A stretch of DNA of 64,000 nt, taken from contig MCGT01000043.1 in assembly GCA_002104935.1 (NCBI GenBank), positions 62,001-126,000 on the forward strand, in the 5' to 3' direction. Shown here piece after piece: positions 22,720-34,330 of the stretch (the stretch's first letter is position 1; each line of letters starts with the position of its first letter). Below the pieces are notes generated by a model that did no database searches, was not told the origin of the DNA, and was given only the letters and a program-made list of their open reading frames with translations. Position numbers and translations under genes: made by a program. This DNA is from Hesseltinella vesiculosa. Taxonomy: Eukaryota > Mucoromycota > Mucoromycetes > Mucorales > Cunninghamellaceae.

Positions 22720-22823
22720 CTTTCCTTTCTCCGTATTTTCTCGATGATTTCCTCGAATGACTTGGAGGAAGCGCCTTCGTCGGACGTTTGCACTGGAGCT
22801 GCTTTGGCAGTGGATGTGCTGTA
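22720..22823 (-). other. Probable upstream coding exon of the Trp-motif gene
   Basis: Flanked on the minus strand by a TTTTCTTACAG acceptor and a GTAGGACC donor, it reads TSTAKAAPVQTSDEG followed by SKSFEEIIEKIRRKERWG, a clear amphipathic charged helix. It contains no ATG in frame, and an in-frame TGA lies just 5' of the acceptor, so it must be internal. The preceding exon was not identified, and the Svf1 stop at 23050 is only 230 bp upstream. Confidence 0.5.
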
Positions 22824-23049
22824 AGAAAAAAAAAATCAGGTGATCGCTCTCTTGCTAAAGAGGCCCTTGTCTAATGATTTGCATTGCATTTCGTTGTTTA
22901 TTAAAATTATTTTCAAAGGAGATGTAAAAAAGAAAAGAAAAAAGAAAGTTGGATTAAAAAAAAGTGGAAGGGAGCAAGAAAAACAAAAAATCGGGTATTT
23001 CTAGGAAAAGGCAGGAGAACAGTGAACAGATCCTATCATTGGGAGGCGG

Positions 23050-24578
23050 TTAGAAACCAGAGACAAAGACCAATTCTTGATAACAGTTGCCTTCGACTTG
23101 CTCGGTTTCGTCACCAATAGTGATGGTGGCGGTGGCCTTGTCGAGCCATTGATAGATATAAGGCTTGACGACAAAGGTTTGGACGAGCTTTTTCAAGAAC
23201 CAGGGGATTTCGGCCAAGACATCGATCTTGTCAATGAGGTTTTTGACGGGGACGATCATTTCGACGTAAACGTCCTTGGGTTCGTCAGCGTCGTTTTCTT
23301 TGATGGTCTTGCCCTTCCAGGTGAGCTTGATGCGACGAGGGATGTCGTAGTCGGTATCGGGGTCCTTTTCCAAATCCAAGAGCTCGACCTGGTTGTCGAC
23401 GGACACACAGACGAGCTTTTCGCGGAAGACAAGGGAGCCTTGGTTGATGTTGACGGCACCATATTGCTTGGTCGTTTGGAATTGCATCATGGACACAGCA
23501 GCCTCAGGCGATTGGAAGTCGACAAAGTTCCAGTTGGAAGCAATGAGCTGGGGCTGCATGCCTTGGATGGCGTGGATGAACATGCCGTCGCCTTCGACGT
23601 CGTGCAGTTGCTTGTCGACAATAAAGGTTCCTTTGGCCACCGCACGAGGCCAGAACTTGTGCGAGACAAAGCCGGCAGCTGAGGCTTGATCGCCGCCGCC
23701 CAAGTAGGTACGGCCTTCGCCCACCTTGAAGCCACGGTCCACACGGGTGAAGTCCAGGGACACCACCAAATCGGGATGGGTGATTTGCACCTTGTACATC
23801 TTTTGCTCGTCATCCAGCTTGATGTTGAAGAAGTCGGTCTTGACGGAGCGGCGGTCACTGGACAATTCAAAGTTGGTCATGTTGATGTTCTTGAACACAT
23901 TGGTCTTGGTCGAAGGTTCATAGAATCGGCAAGTGAAGGAAATCGTAGGGTTCCAAATACTTTTCAAAAAAAAAAAAAAAAAAAAAAAAAACGTCAGCCA
24001 ACCATGATTTTCTCCTCTTTTTGTGAGTCCATCCACCCCCTTTTTCTGAGGCATTCAAGTCAATAAAGCCAAAGCAAAAAAAAAAAAAAAAAAAAAATAC
24101 AACCTCCCCCCCCCCCTCTCTTTTTCAATCCATTCACCCTAGAGCCCAGGCCTCCCTCTTTTTGATGACTCGTGCACTTACCCAATGTTGGAATGGATCA
24201 GCTGCACAAAAGCAAACCCACCGGTGCGGGTAGTGACATAAAAGACTTGGTTTTCGGTGGACGAGCCAGAAGCAAGCGTCCAGTCAAGATCGTTCTTGGT
24301 CAATGCACCAAAGTATTGGCCATCCTTGGCGGTCTCGGCCACGGTTTTGACGGAATCCACAGTGGTTCCTAACCCAGTCACATTGGACACGGTGCTTGAT
24401 AATTGAGAAACTATAATGAACAAGAATAGAATGAGCATTTCCTTCCCATGGTTTGTTATGATCGGGCCATCCATTTTCTATTGTTTACTTGGCCCCTGCT
24501 CCCTCTCTTGGCGACGTGGCCGCCGTTATCACCCAACACGCATGTTGTTCTTTTAAACTACTTACACCAAGAAGACAT
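23050..24578 (-). CDS. SVF1: Svf1-family survival factor (lipocalin-like, ceramide/oxidative stress)
   Basis: Homologue of yeast Svf1, required for survival under oxidative stress and linked to sphingolipid/ceramide handling. Three exons close in frame: 24578-24566 (13 nt), 24410-24182 and 23959-23050 (383 aa). It starts MSSWFSQLSSTVSNVTGLGT, a short amphipathic N-terminus as in yeast Svf1, which targets membranes. The double-calycin body includes DGQYFGALTKNDLDWTLASG, GGFAFVQLIHSNIGIWNPT, YEPSTKTNVFKNINMTNFEL, DLVVSLDFTRVDRGFKVGEG, GMFIHAIQGMQPQLIASNWN and the ending CYQELVFVSGF. Intron 2 has a run of about 26 A on the plus strand (23966-23991), and a second long A-tract with a C-tract lies near 24076-24116. 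Identification rests on whole-protein pattern; no catalytic residues are expected. Confidence 0.88.
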
Positions 24579-24913
24579 GATGGATTTGATCTATATGCAA
24601 AAGATTTGAATTTAAAAAAATAAAATAAAATAAAAAGAATGCGGATGAACAGAAGCAGTAGAAGAAAAAAAGAAAGAAAGAAAAAAGGGGTGCCAAAAAA
24701 AAAAAAAAGAGAAAAACTCAATTTAGAAAACCCACGGCGAAAGCCCGCAAAGAGTCAGCTCTCCTTTTTTTGCGCTCCCGCACCTTCTTTCATGTGTCTC
24801 GCTGGACTTGGATCACAAGAACCACTTTGGTTTCGAGGCTGGCCGTCAAGTTCTCCTTAATGGCATAGGTGTGTCTAACCTCCTATTTTCTTTGACATAT
24901 TAAAATGGGTTCT
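24579..24913. other. Intergenic
   Basis: Promoter side of the Svf1 gene and 3' flank of the WD40 gene. Purine-rich with A-runs. No gene was seen. Confidence 0.5.
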
Positions 24914-27439
24914 TTATTGCATGGTCCAGGAGCGGACACAGCCTTGGCGATCACTGGTGAGGATGGTGTCCTGATCAAAAGCGATATTGGAGCAGGGGTC
25001 AGAGTGAATGGTGCGCGACATCAGCGGCGGTAGATAAGGCACTTGCGCTTTCCCAATGGATGGATGGATCACAATGGCAGGCCAGTCGTGCTGGCGAGGT
25101 ATCATCAATCCATCCTCGTCTTGCTCGACGGTATCATGCGTATCATCGATGGTCATTTGTGTGTTCTGCGAGATCATTTGCCGTCCCGGTCGTGGCTTCT
25201 AAAAAGTAAATAGATCAACTCCTGGTTGGGCTCTCACCTGGCCTTACCATGGGCTTGTGTAACGTGTGAGGGCCGAAATCCCAAAGAATCAAACGCCCAT
25301 CTTCACCCACACTTGCAAATCGGTAGCTTTGATGGTCACAATGCTTTGAATCAAACGTCACACTTGTCACCTTTGCATGAACGTGAGTATACGAGTGTCG
25401 CGGCTTTTGCTCACTTACCCAAGAACGATGGCCTTGACACCGTGCCACGATATGCTTGTCATGCACCGACCAAACCGACACCAGATCATCCTGTCCACCT
25501 GTCTGAATCAAAAGGATGGTCAATCCACGTTCTTCCTCTGCACTGACCATCTCTTTCATTGTTTACCACAATGTAATGGTCATCTGGACTCCAAGCAAGA
25601 CAGAGTAATTTGCCAAAGTAACCAAGGAACAGATGGCGTAGTCTAAAAAAGGGGAGAACACGTGAGTTTCATTGAGAATCACCCTGGTGCCCCCCCCAAA
25701 AAAAAAAAAAAAAAAACTTCTTTGGACACTTCTTTGTTCACCTTTGCTCAGCAATATCCACAAGCCGTAAAGAATTATCATCCCCTGTGATGGCTACTTG
25801 ACTTCCGTCATTGGAAAAGGCAAAATCTAGCACCAAAAAAAAAAAAAAAAAAACATTTCGACGGGGTTTCCTCGGCGGTCTTGTTTTTTTACCTGTGATG
25901 CCATGGTTGTTCATTCGCCAATGACTGACGGGGTTGTAGCGTTCGGATTTGTTAGATCGGCTGGCCATGAAACTAAAAAAGAACATCCAAAACAGGTTTA
26001 GTGTGGAAGCGTCAAGACAAAGCAAGGCCCTCACCATTGTTCTTCGATGGTGGTTGGCACAAGTGGCGTGTACGTCTGATCTTCACGATCCCGGTCCATC
26101 GACAACATCACGCCATCAGCAAACGACACCAAAAACGACTCCACTGAGCCCGGCACCCATTCAATTTTGGTCACTGGTGCAGGATGAATGATGCCCTATA
26201 AAATAAAGAAAGTCAGCTGCAAAGAAATGACACGGGCCAGTCAACCCTACGCGTTTGTTCAGCCGGGTATAACGGTGACACAACGGGTCATACCAAATGC
26301 AATCACCTGTGGAGAGGCCAATGATCACGTCTACATGGTCTTGTGACAAGGTGGTCCGGTTGACAGCGTGGCAAGTGGGATACGCGCGCGCAAATGATAA
26401 ACGGCAAAGGCATTGCTACAAAGAGAGAAAAGGCGTCAACGACACTCTATTTTTTTTTTTTATCTTTCTCTTATCTGGACCGAGGCTTACTTGTGAATGG
26501 GCATCCATGGTAAAGAAATGGGTGCCAGCGTTGTAAAAGACAAAAGGCTGGGGCGAGGATGCACGCTGGGCAAGCAGCTGGGAAAAGCGATCGTGGCGGT
26601 GAACGTGGTCGAACAACGTCGACTTCATCTTGGACACGCTGTTCTTGGGTCGTTGCTCAAGAAGTGAGGCCCGGCTGTGGCGACGCTGGGATGGGTGGAA
26701 GATGGAGGTGAAGGAGCTGGTGCTGCTGGTGGTGGTGGTGGGCACTAGCATGGCCGTTGGCAGTCCGACCTGGTCGTCATCGGTGTCAAAGGTCAAAGTA
26801 GGGATCTTCATCAGGTCGGATGACTTGCTGCTGGCAGGGGTGGGCAGGTCTGGGCCGGCGGAGGAGGAGGAGGAGGAGGTCTTGAAGAAAAGAGGGTGAA
26901 TGCCGTCAAAGTTGGGTGCAGAGCTTGACAGGGTGGAGGCGCTTTGTGTAAAGCCTGGATGTTTCGGATAGCCTTGCAGACCAGGAGCCAACGTGTGAGG
27001 CAGTTCGTCCAAGGCCAAGCTCGACCTGCTCTTACGTCCAGGGGAGTGTGGGCGGTCGGTCTCAAGCCGGTCAACATCGGTATCGGTATCAGTGTCGATA
27101 GAACTGTGGGTTTTAGCATTAGGCACCTTGAGGCTGGCAGGTTGGAGTGGGAGGGTGGCTATGGAGAGTTTGGTGCCAATGGTGAATCGCGGCGTTAGAT
27201 CTTTTTGGTGCCATTCATGAGCCAAGGTATAATGACCATTGGGCGTGACAAAATCATGATGATCCGGTTGGCTGTTTGGAGGAGGGTAGGTTAATGGCTG
27301 TGATCGTGGTGTCAATAACCGAGGCTTGACGATCGTCTTTTAGGGGGAGGGGGGGGGAGAGAGAGAGAAAAAAAAGAGTGTTAAAAAAAAATAGAAAGGA
27401 AAAGCTGGGCCTTACCGACTGGAGAAAAGGATCAATCAT
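24914..27439 (-). CDS. WD40 repeat protein, CreC/WDR20 family
   Basis: WD40 scaffold of the CreC/WDR20 family, which partners deubiquitinases (CreB/USP12/USP46) in carbon-catabolite control. At least nine exons. The first four close: 27439-27416 (MIDPFLQS), 27336-26491, 26415-26251 and 26195-26035. The N-terminal 280 residues are Ser/Thr/Pro-rich with DTDTDTDVDRL. The propeller starts near QPFVFYNAGTHFF and continues DHVDVIIGLSTGDCIWYDP, KIEWVPGSVESFLVSFADG, a family-typical NPVSHWRMNNHGITDFAFS, SQVAITGDDNSLRLVDI, FGKLLCLAWSPDDHYIVTGG, QDDLVSVWSV, and after an acidic insert the last blade LTSDRQGCVRSWTMQ. The HWR..NH sequence followed by D-F-A-F-S is the CreC/WDR20 hallmark. Neighbours give no pathway clue. 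Confidence 0.85.
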
Positions 27440-27758
27440 GAAATGATCAAGACCAATGGCAGAGAGCGGAAAACACAATGATGTGGGCCTGATTCAAAGC
27501 AATGTGTTTGCCAAAGGGAGGATGAGAAAAAAAAAAAAAAAGGCGAAACAATGAAAAGCAGCAAAAATAAAAGAAAAACGTGGGCGGCGGCGCTTCAACT
27601 ACAAGCAGCGCAAAAAAAAAACTGCATGAATGTGGCCATTTTTTATTCTTGAGAAGGGCAAAGAGGAGGGTGCTTGGTATCGCAAGAACAAAAAAAAAAA
27701 AAAAAGTCGAGGGGAGAGGGATGGAAAATGTACAAGGAGAGAGCAAGTAAGGAGCATT
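27440..27758. other. Intergenic
   Basis: Promoter of the WD40 gene and 3' flank of the kelch gene. Contains A-runs and no ORF of interest. Confidence 0.5.
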
Positions 27759-30718
27759 TTATCGTTTAAAGGGGGACCGGAATCGCAACATTGAACGTTG
27801 TCGCTGTTGTTGGGGAGGTGGGGCCGGCGGCCGAGATTCATGGCGAAGGGCGGATTCCAAGGCGAAGAAGATCTCGTCATCGATGTAATAGGCCTGGAAC
27901 AGCTTTTCAAGCATTTCCATCCGGTCTTCCATGCGGGTGAGTCGCTCGGTGTCGAGGTCGCTGGCGCTGGCGCTGTAGGATTCAGGCTCGTCACACATGG
28001 TCATGTCAAAGAAGGAGGACAAGGATGCGGCGGGCGGTGGTTGGGTGGGGGTGGAGACAGCGAACGGTAGGGTGGATGAGGGCAGAAGGGGGGACGGCAT
28101 GGCGCAGGGTGAGCGCACCGTGGCTGGGGAGGACGACTGGGTGGAACTGAGGGTATTGGTGGTGGTCTTGCGCATGATGGACTGGTGCTTGAGCATGGTC
28201 ATGACCGACTCGCCACGCATGGGGGTGACGATGGGTACATTGAGCGATTGCGGGATGAACTTCTTGTGCAGCTCATGAAGTAGCGACGAGCGCATTTGGC
28301 CGACAGACCAGCGATGGATGATGCCCCAAGGCGACCGTGGACGGTAGCCGAAGATGACGACCTGGAAGCTGACAAACAGGCCAAACAGGCCACCAAAGAC
28401 GCCGGTGGCATTGACCAGGGCAAAGGCCCGCTGTTCATGCAGCACCTTTGTTTCGTAGTGCATTGGGTACAGATGAAAGGAGCCGAGGGGTGCAGGCTCG
28501 CTCGAGTACTGGGACGACATGGTTTCCGGCAGGACCTGGCTGTCGATCTCGTAGTTGGTGTCGACTTGGGGCGAGAAGCCGGCATAGTTCCACAGAGTAT
28601 CGCGCAAGGTGGTGTGCTGGATCAGCTCGTAGCTTCCGCTAGTGACGACGTGGCTGTTGAGGTGGTGGACGTTTTTGGTCAGCACGCCTTTGCGGTCCCA
28701 CACCGTGAAAGAGGCCTGTTCCATGGCATCTTTCCAGGTGAAGGAGCGGTTGTAAACATCCGGTAGCTTGTAAGAGACCAGGTTGGGGTTGTGCAGCGGG
28801 TGGTACAGGGCAGTTTCGATCCCGGCTGGCTGACCAAAGTAGTAATCGAACTTGATGTAGGATCCGTTGCCGGCCGTGCGGTCATTGGTAGGCACTAGCT
28901 GGAAGTTGGGCGGCGCCATGAACAGGTAGCATATTTGTTTCGGTCGCACGGGGGCTGCGATCTTGATCAAATAATCGGAACATTGCATGCCAATGTCGGT
29001 GGCGCATCGGATGACCGTCTGCGTATCGTTGGTACAAAACCGTATGTCTTTTTGATGGATCCAATCGAAAGAAAAAAAGGGCGTGAGATGGGAAGCGCCG
29101 GCGGCGATGGAAGCCTACCTGGCGCACTGATGGACATGGTGGGGTTATCGCTATAGGACACTTGGTCAATGATGGGGCTATTGATCACCTGGTTGACCAA
29201 AAAGAAGATCAAAAAGGCAAAAAACGTCATGGTGATGAACATGAGGGTCAGTCGTGTGGATTCGGCCCAAGCTGGCTCGCCAATTCTACAGAAAATAAAT
29301 AAATAAACTAAAACAGAAAGAGAGGTCTACCCATGGGCTTACCTTGGTTTCCAAATGGTCTTTTTTGCATTGCCAATCCATTGCTTGACGACATCCAAAC
29401 AACGGCGCCCTAGACGGATCATAATGCCGATCAGCACCAGAAGGCACACGCCTCCAACAACAGCGAATGCAATGTGGAGGATAAAACGCGTTTTCGACAG
29501 GTTGGTGGGTGGATCGACGGACACAGGTTGATCGAGCGCTTGCCATTGTAAATTGCCAGTGTCAAGGATATAAATGGCATCATCGACAGACTGATAGGTA
29601 GTGCCAAAACCATAAACAAGCAAGTCATCTTGCATCCAACCTACGGCCATGGCTTGCGGCAGAGGTTGGGCTAAGTTGTCGGTGCCTGGTACGGATTGCC
29701 ATTGCCAGGCTTGCGTATTCAGCATCGCCACCATATCCTGTAGCTGACCTTGTGATGAGGTATAGATTTGATAAGGAGGAGTTGATCCATCTTGACCTAG
29801 TGGAAGAAAAAAAAAAAAAAAAAAAGGAGAAAGTGAGAAATGAGAATGGCGGGGCGTTTTTTTTTTTTTCGGTTACCGCCTAGCATGAACAAACGATCGT
29901 TGCCTAGATGATAACAAAAAAAGAAAAAAAAACAGGTTGGGCCTATTGTCCATTCTCCTTTTTTAAAAAAAAAATGCCTTACTTTGCACGGTGGTGTGAA
30001 ATAGGCGAGGAGTGGGCAATGGGCCGGTGAGAGGTTTTTCTATAAATGTACGATTGGTGATGTCAAACAGCAGGGCAGAAGAAAGGCTGGAAAGTGGGCG
30101 TGGTGATGGCAGAGGTTGTTGTGGAGCGCAAGCGTAGCCCCCGAGGACGACACAGGAGCTGTTGTTGATCCAGGTGAGCGAAGACCCACATCGACTGTAG
30201 TGAGGATCCAGCGGCAGTGACGTCCATTGATGGGTGGCCAGGCTAAAGGACCAGAGGTCACCCATGGCGTGCGTTTTGTTTTGGCCGCCATAGACGAGAA
30301 TTTGGTCATTGATAAGGACGGTGGCATGGTAGAAGCGGGCAGCCGGACGTGTGGCATCGCCTGTGTTATTGCCAGCATTCGCTCCGTAGATCGATTGCCA
30401 GGTGTGGCTCGTGACATTAAAATAATCGATGGACAGCTGAGGATCCTGAGGGTGCGCAGCACCCACCACCAAGAACCCGTCCTGCTGATAAATGAGACCG
30501 TTGGGAATGTATTGATAGGCTCGATCGCTGTTTGTTTCGATCAGGTTGGCTGGGTGGTCGCTATTGAGGTCGTTGTGGTCGATGGTCCATACATTGCCTT
30601 GACCGCCGCCAAACACGTACACGGTGGTGTTGATCTGAGCCATGGCGGTACCTGAGTAACTGATGCCTTTGGACCGAGGCCGGTAGTAAAAATCGTCTTC
30701 CATTGTCCATTCTGACAT
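27759..30718 (-). CDS. Kelch-repeat membrane protein with large extracytosolic C-terminal domain
   Basis: Kelch propeller joined to a two-helix membrane module. The N-terminal exon (30718 to about 29990) gives kelch strands: VYVFGGGQGNVWTIDH, DGFLVVGAAH, QILVYGGQNKTHAMGDLWSF and SCVVLGGYACAP. A 27-nt exon (29903-29877) encodes NDRLFMLGG, then the exon from about 29800 to 29341 ends the propeller and carries a transmembrane helix (LHIAFAVVGGVCLLVLIGIM) and the basic stretch RLGRRCLDVVKQW. The next exon reads GEPAWAESTRL, a second helix (MFITMTFFAFLIFFLVNQV) and an about 290-residue extracytosolic domain with paired Cys (DIRFCTNDTQTVIRC, MQCSDY, QICYLF). A third helix near ATGVFGGLFGLFVSFQVVIF precedes RSPWGIIHRWS and a Ser/Pro tail. 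One continuous gene is inferred from in-frame splicing and from similar multidomain proteins I recall from Mucorales. Function unknown. Confidence 0.75.
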
Positions 30719-30897
30719 GGTCCATGAATAAAATTAAACAATGGATGAAAAAAGGAACAAAAAGAACAAGGTCTCCATTGTAAAGAAAAGGTTAGAAAAA
30801 AGGAGGTCAAAATAATTAGGGAGGGGCCTTTATTTTCAAAAAAAAAAAAAAAAAAAATCAAGGAGGTGCGGAGATGGAAAAAAAGGTCGTGGCACGA
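30719..30897. other. Short intergenic spacer with A-tract
   Basis: Only 179 bp separate the kelch start from the protease-like stop. It includes an A run of about 19 near 30839-30857. Confidence 0.6.
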
Positions 30898-32580
30898 TTA
30901 GATTTCTAAGAGCGGCAGTTGATGATCGATCAGGTTCGTATAAAGCGTGGGGTCTGAGCTATGGGGTCGCAAGAGGCCATTGTGGATGACACTTTCGGCA
31001 ATACCAACTTTTTTAGCCATGGTGTGAAACTCTAAATAAAAGGAGCGGAAGAACGGGCCGCCGAGATGGATCACGGTGTCGTCCTGAGGATTATCCTTGA
31101 TGGCAGAGTGACATTGGCCGCCGCGGCGGATGATGTATTGGTGGGGAGGCAGGATAGCGTCTAGTCCGTTGAACTCGAGGGCGAGCCAATAAGGCTCTTG
31201 TTTGATTCGGTCGCATTCAATGGTGTAGACGCCAGCATCTGGATCGAATTGCGCACCAATCTTGGCATTCAGGGCTTGGGACAGGCGGAGAGGCAGGTGC
31301 AAATAAGGTGTGCTGCTTTCGATGATGCCATAATGGGAGCGTTCTTTTTCCAGGTCGAGGCGTAGTGGGAGCAATTTGCCAAGGAGGTCCTGGCGTTGTT
31401 CGGGTGCCACGTCGCTTACTGGAATGGTGTTTTCTGGGAAGAGCTGGATACCACGCATCGGGAGCTTCCAATAAGGAGACACAACCTTGCCAGCTGGCAT
31501 CAGCTCCAACTCATGCAGCGGGCCGACATATTTTGCGGGATCTGGACCAAGTACCCATTCAAACTGGCCATGGATCCCGTCTCGTTTCTTGAAGTCTGGT
31601 GCGCTTGGTGCACTGAATCCGGTGGATGTTCGGTCATCGGCCACTGTCGAAGAAAAAAAAAAAAAGACGTGAGCGCCAAGGTGTCGAGGCTGTTCAAGCC
31701 AATTACCAGCTCGATGCAACACCCCCTGGACCAGTTGCTTGACACCTTCCACCAAGCCTAAATGAAAAAAGGATGAGTATGCATGGATTTCCAGTCTAAT
31801 TTGTACCTTTGGCATTTGACAGGTATTTTTCAAAAGCACCAAAATCACCAAGGGCAAAACGTGCATCTAAATTAAAAACCGAGTGAGATCTTGACCAGCA
31901 AATCATGACTGGCAACCGTCTTACTTGCATGTTCCGGCCAATCTTTTCCTAAAGTCACTTGCAGTGCCTCGCCCATAAGATGCCTTGGGATGCTGATGAT
32001 ACCGGGAAATGTCAATTTGTCCTAGAATAAATCATACCCAAGAGGGGGGGGGGATCAGCAATAGGAAGGTTCTTTTTATAGAAAGGGTGACTTACCAATT
32101 CAGGAAGCACGCGTGCGGATGACCCGTCGATGTACTTGATCTCAATGGTATAATCAAAAGCAGTATTGGTGGAAGACTGTTCTCGATGGAAAACCGAGCT
32201 GGCTTGGGTACATGCGGTAGAGTTGCACTGTTGCCACCAAAAAAAAAAAAAAAAAAAAAAAAGGGTCAGCGGGCGACTGGTGGAGGAAACACTTGCCTTG
32301 TCAGACATGACCCAAGAAACCAGCGATCCAGTATCAAAGACGGCGGTTGCGAGCTGAGGAGGTGTACCAAAGCCTATGTCTAATGTAGGCTAAAGAAAAG
32401 AAATGAGCCAACGGGATCAACAGACCGCGCAGGGTGGTTTACAATGCCGTGTATAAAGTTGAGAGGGATTTTTAGCAAATGACCAACATCAGGAAAAGTC
32501 AAGAACTGATCTTGTAAGCTAGGAGCGGTAAAGGCAAAAGCGGCCCCTGCATAAATAAGTCCAATAAAAGGGTATAGCAT
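30898..32580 (-). CDS. Secreted aspartic-protease-like protein, second active-site Asp replaced
   Basis: Pepsin-fold (A1 family) protein. It starts MLYPFIGLIYAGAAFAFTAP, a good signal peptide. Exons from about 32580 down to 30898 include one ending SLVSWVMSDK at a GC donor (32296). The first active-site motif is intact: IGFGTPPQLATAVFDTGSL. The second lobe (VADDRTSTGFSAPSAPDF, PYWKLPMRGIQLF) reaches SHYGIIESSTPYLHLPLRL, where A1 proteases have a D-[ST]-G-[ST] motif; here the Asp is Glu and Gly is Ser. Further pepsin features are a cysteine pair (YTIECDRI, GGQCHS) and the C-terminal strand IHLGGPFFRSFYLEFH, equivalent to ILGD-FLR-YY-VFD. It is probably catalytically impaired or a binding protein. 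It is divergent from DUS4 across 417 bp. Confidence 0.8.
32228..32296 (-). other. GC-AG intron in the aspartic-protease-like gene
   Basis: The reading frame WVMSDK is followed by AAG|GCAAGT and resumes after GGCAACAG as CNSTACTQAS. The donor has GC in place of GT but otherwise matches the strong consensus, as usual for GC-AG introns. The intron holds a long T-run on the coding strand. Confidence 0.75.
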
Positions 32581-32997
32581 TGTTCAGTGTTTGAAACAAA
32601 AAAAGAAGCAAAAGAAAGGACGTAAAAAAAAAAGCAGAAAGGTTTTTTTTTTCTCTTTCTTCCAGATAATCCAAATCAAGGAGCGACGGATTTTTTGCCC
32701 CAGCAAAATAGGAGGCCCGGATTCTTTGACTTTTTCTGTTGGAGTAAAGAACATGTGTCACTTTCCAAAAACCAATCGAGCAAACGCCCCTTCAACCGGT
32801 TTGTTTTCATTAAGTCACAGGGTTCAGTTTCTCTGCTGTTTTCTTCAAGGGGAGCCAACGCTTTCAGTAGTCTGCTGCATGAATTTGTGCCTTTCCAATG
32901 ACAAGTCCTTCCTTTGACACTCCGCGCCCATAAAAAAAAAGTTTTAACTTTTTGTTCTGTCCCTCCTTTTTTTTTTTTTTTCGTCCACCTTTCAATA
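32581..32997. promoter_or_regulatory. Divergent promoter: protease-like gene / DUS4
   Basis: 417 bp between two divergent ATGs (32580 minus, 32998 plus). It contains pyrimidine tracts immediately before the DUS4 start (32966-32982) and an A-rich arm near the other gene. No specific factor site is claimed. Confidence 0.5.
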
Positions 32998-34107
32998 ATG
33001 CGACGTAAAACATCTCCTTTGGAGGTGTTGGAAAACAAAAAAAGGATCAATGTTTGTGCTCCCATGGTCCGTTATAGCAAGTTGCCGTTTCGAGAACTCC
33101 TTCGAAAGTAAGTCTTGCCCACACGAAACAACATGGCTGACCCTCTCGGTTCCCTGCACAGGTACGAAGTCGATATTGTTTATACCCCCATGATGCTAGC
33201 CGATGTTTTCAAGAATTCACACTTTGCCCGAGACTCTGATTTTTCTACCAATGATCGGGACGATCCAGTGGTGGTGCAGTTTGCTGCCAACAATGGAGCT
33301 GATCTGGCCGATGCGGCTGAGATCGTTTCTCCCTTTGCTGGCGCCATTGGTAATGAACAGAATGAGGAATAATCCAGCTGACCTTTCTTTCCGCCTAGAC
33401 CTCAACTGTGGCTGTCCTCAACGGTGGGCTATTCAAGAAAAAATCGGCTCCTTTTTGATGTCAGACCCTGAACGAGTCCGAGACATGATCCGCACCGTCA
33501 AAGGCCGAGTCGACATTCCCTGCAGCATCAAGATCCGTGTCCACCCTGATCTACGCAAAACCTACGAATTTGTCAAGCGGGCCGAAGCCGTCGGCGTCGA
33601 TTTCTTGACCGTCCATGGCCGAACCCGCTCGCAGAAATCAACCGAGCCTGTCAATTTTGAAGGGATCAAGCTCGTCAAGGAATCCATCCAGGTTCCCGTC
33701 ATTGCCAACGGTGGTATCTTCAACTTGGATGACGTCAATGAAATGTATGAACGCACCGGTGTCGATGGTAAGCTTTCTTTTTTTGTCCATGTTCCACGTT
33801 GCGAAGAAGAAGAAGATCCAGTGCTTATCCCTCCTTTTTAGGCGTCATGTCGGCCCGAGGCTTATTGCAGAACCCAGCGTTCTTTGCTGGTCATCAAGAC
33901 ACACCATGGGAATGCATCGAGGAATATGTACGGCTTGGCCTGGCCTATGGCTCTACGCCCTTTATCTTTCACCATCACTTGATGTTCATGTTTGAAAACA
34001 TCATGAGCACTGCCGAGAAGAAATCCTTTAATTCCTTGTCCAGCATTCCCTCCATTTTGGACCATTTGGAAGAGCATTGGGGTTTGGACGTCAGCCGTCT
34101 TTCTTAG
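32998..34107 (+). CDS. DUS4: tRNA-dihydrouridine synthase, Dus4-like
   Basis: FMN-dependent enzyme reducing uridines in the tRNA D-loop; Dus4 acts at U20a/U20b. Four exons close exactly: 32998-33107, 33162-33349, 33399-33767 and 33842-34107 (310 aa). Family motifs are NVCAPMVRYSKLPFRELLRK, YTPMMLADVF, PVVVQFAANN, the catalytic-Cys loop DLNCGCPQRWAIQEKIGSFL, SIKIRVHPDLRKTYEF, DFLTVHGRTRSQKS, PVIANGGIFNLDDV and SARGLLQNPAFF. The short length, lack of zinc-finger or dsRBD, and RYSKLPFR motif fit Dus4 better than Dus1-3. It heads a plus-strand run with RCL1 and Rab18. Confidence 0.93.
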
Positions 34108-34330
34108 CCTAATCCTTGTAGAGTATCCACTCTTTGTAGAATTTTTATTTTTGTACAAAAATCATCATAAATCACACCCCTGAGCGAATTTCCTGTGCGC
34201 TGACCGTTTGCATGAATTTGGCCTCGAAAAAAAGAGGAGGCTGAGCAAAAAAAAAAAAAAAAAGATAAAAAAAAAACGCAGCTCTCCGCCAACCCTTTTT
34301 TTTTTTTTTGTCTTCTTTCCTTTTTCCTCC

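Noticed and set aside
23077..23682. Plus-strand ORF of 201 codons opposite Svf1
   Set aside because: It lies entirely antisense to a conserved coding exon and its sequence (Asp/Val/Gly-rich) mirrors codon bias of the real gene; no domain.
24076..24116. Long A-run followed by a C-run as a telomere-like or mobile-element tail
   Set aside because: It sits inside Svf1 intron 2 with no target duplication or element nearby; simple homopolymer slippage explains it.
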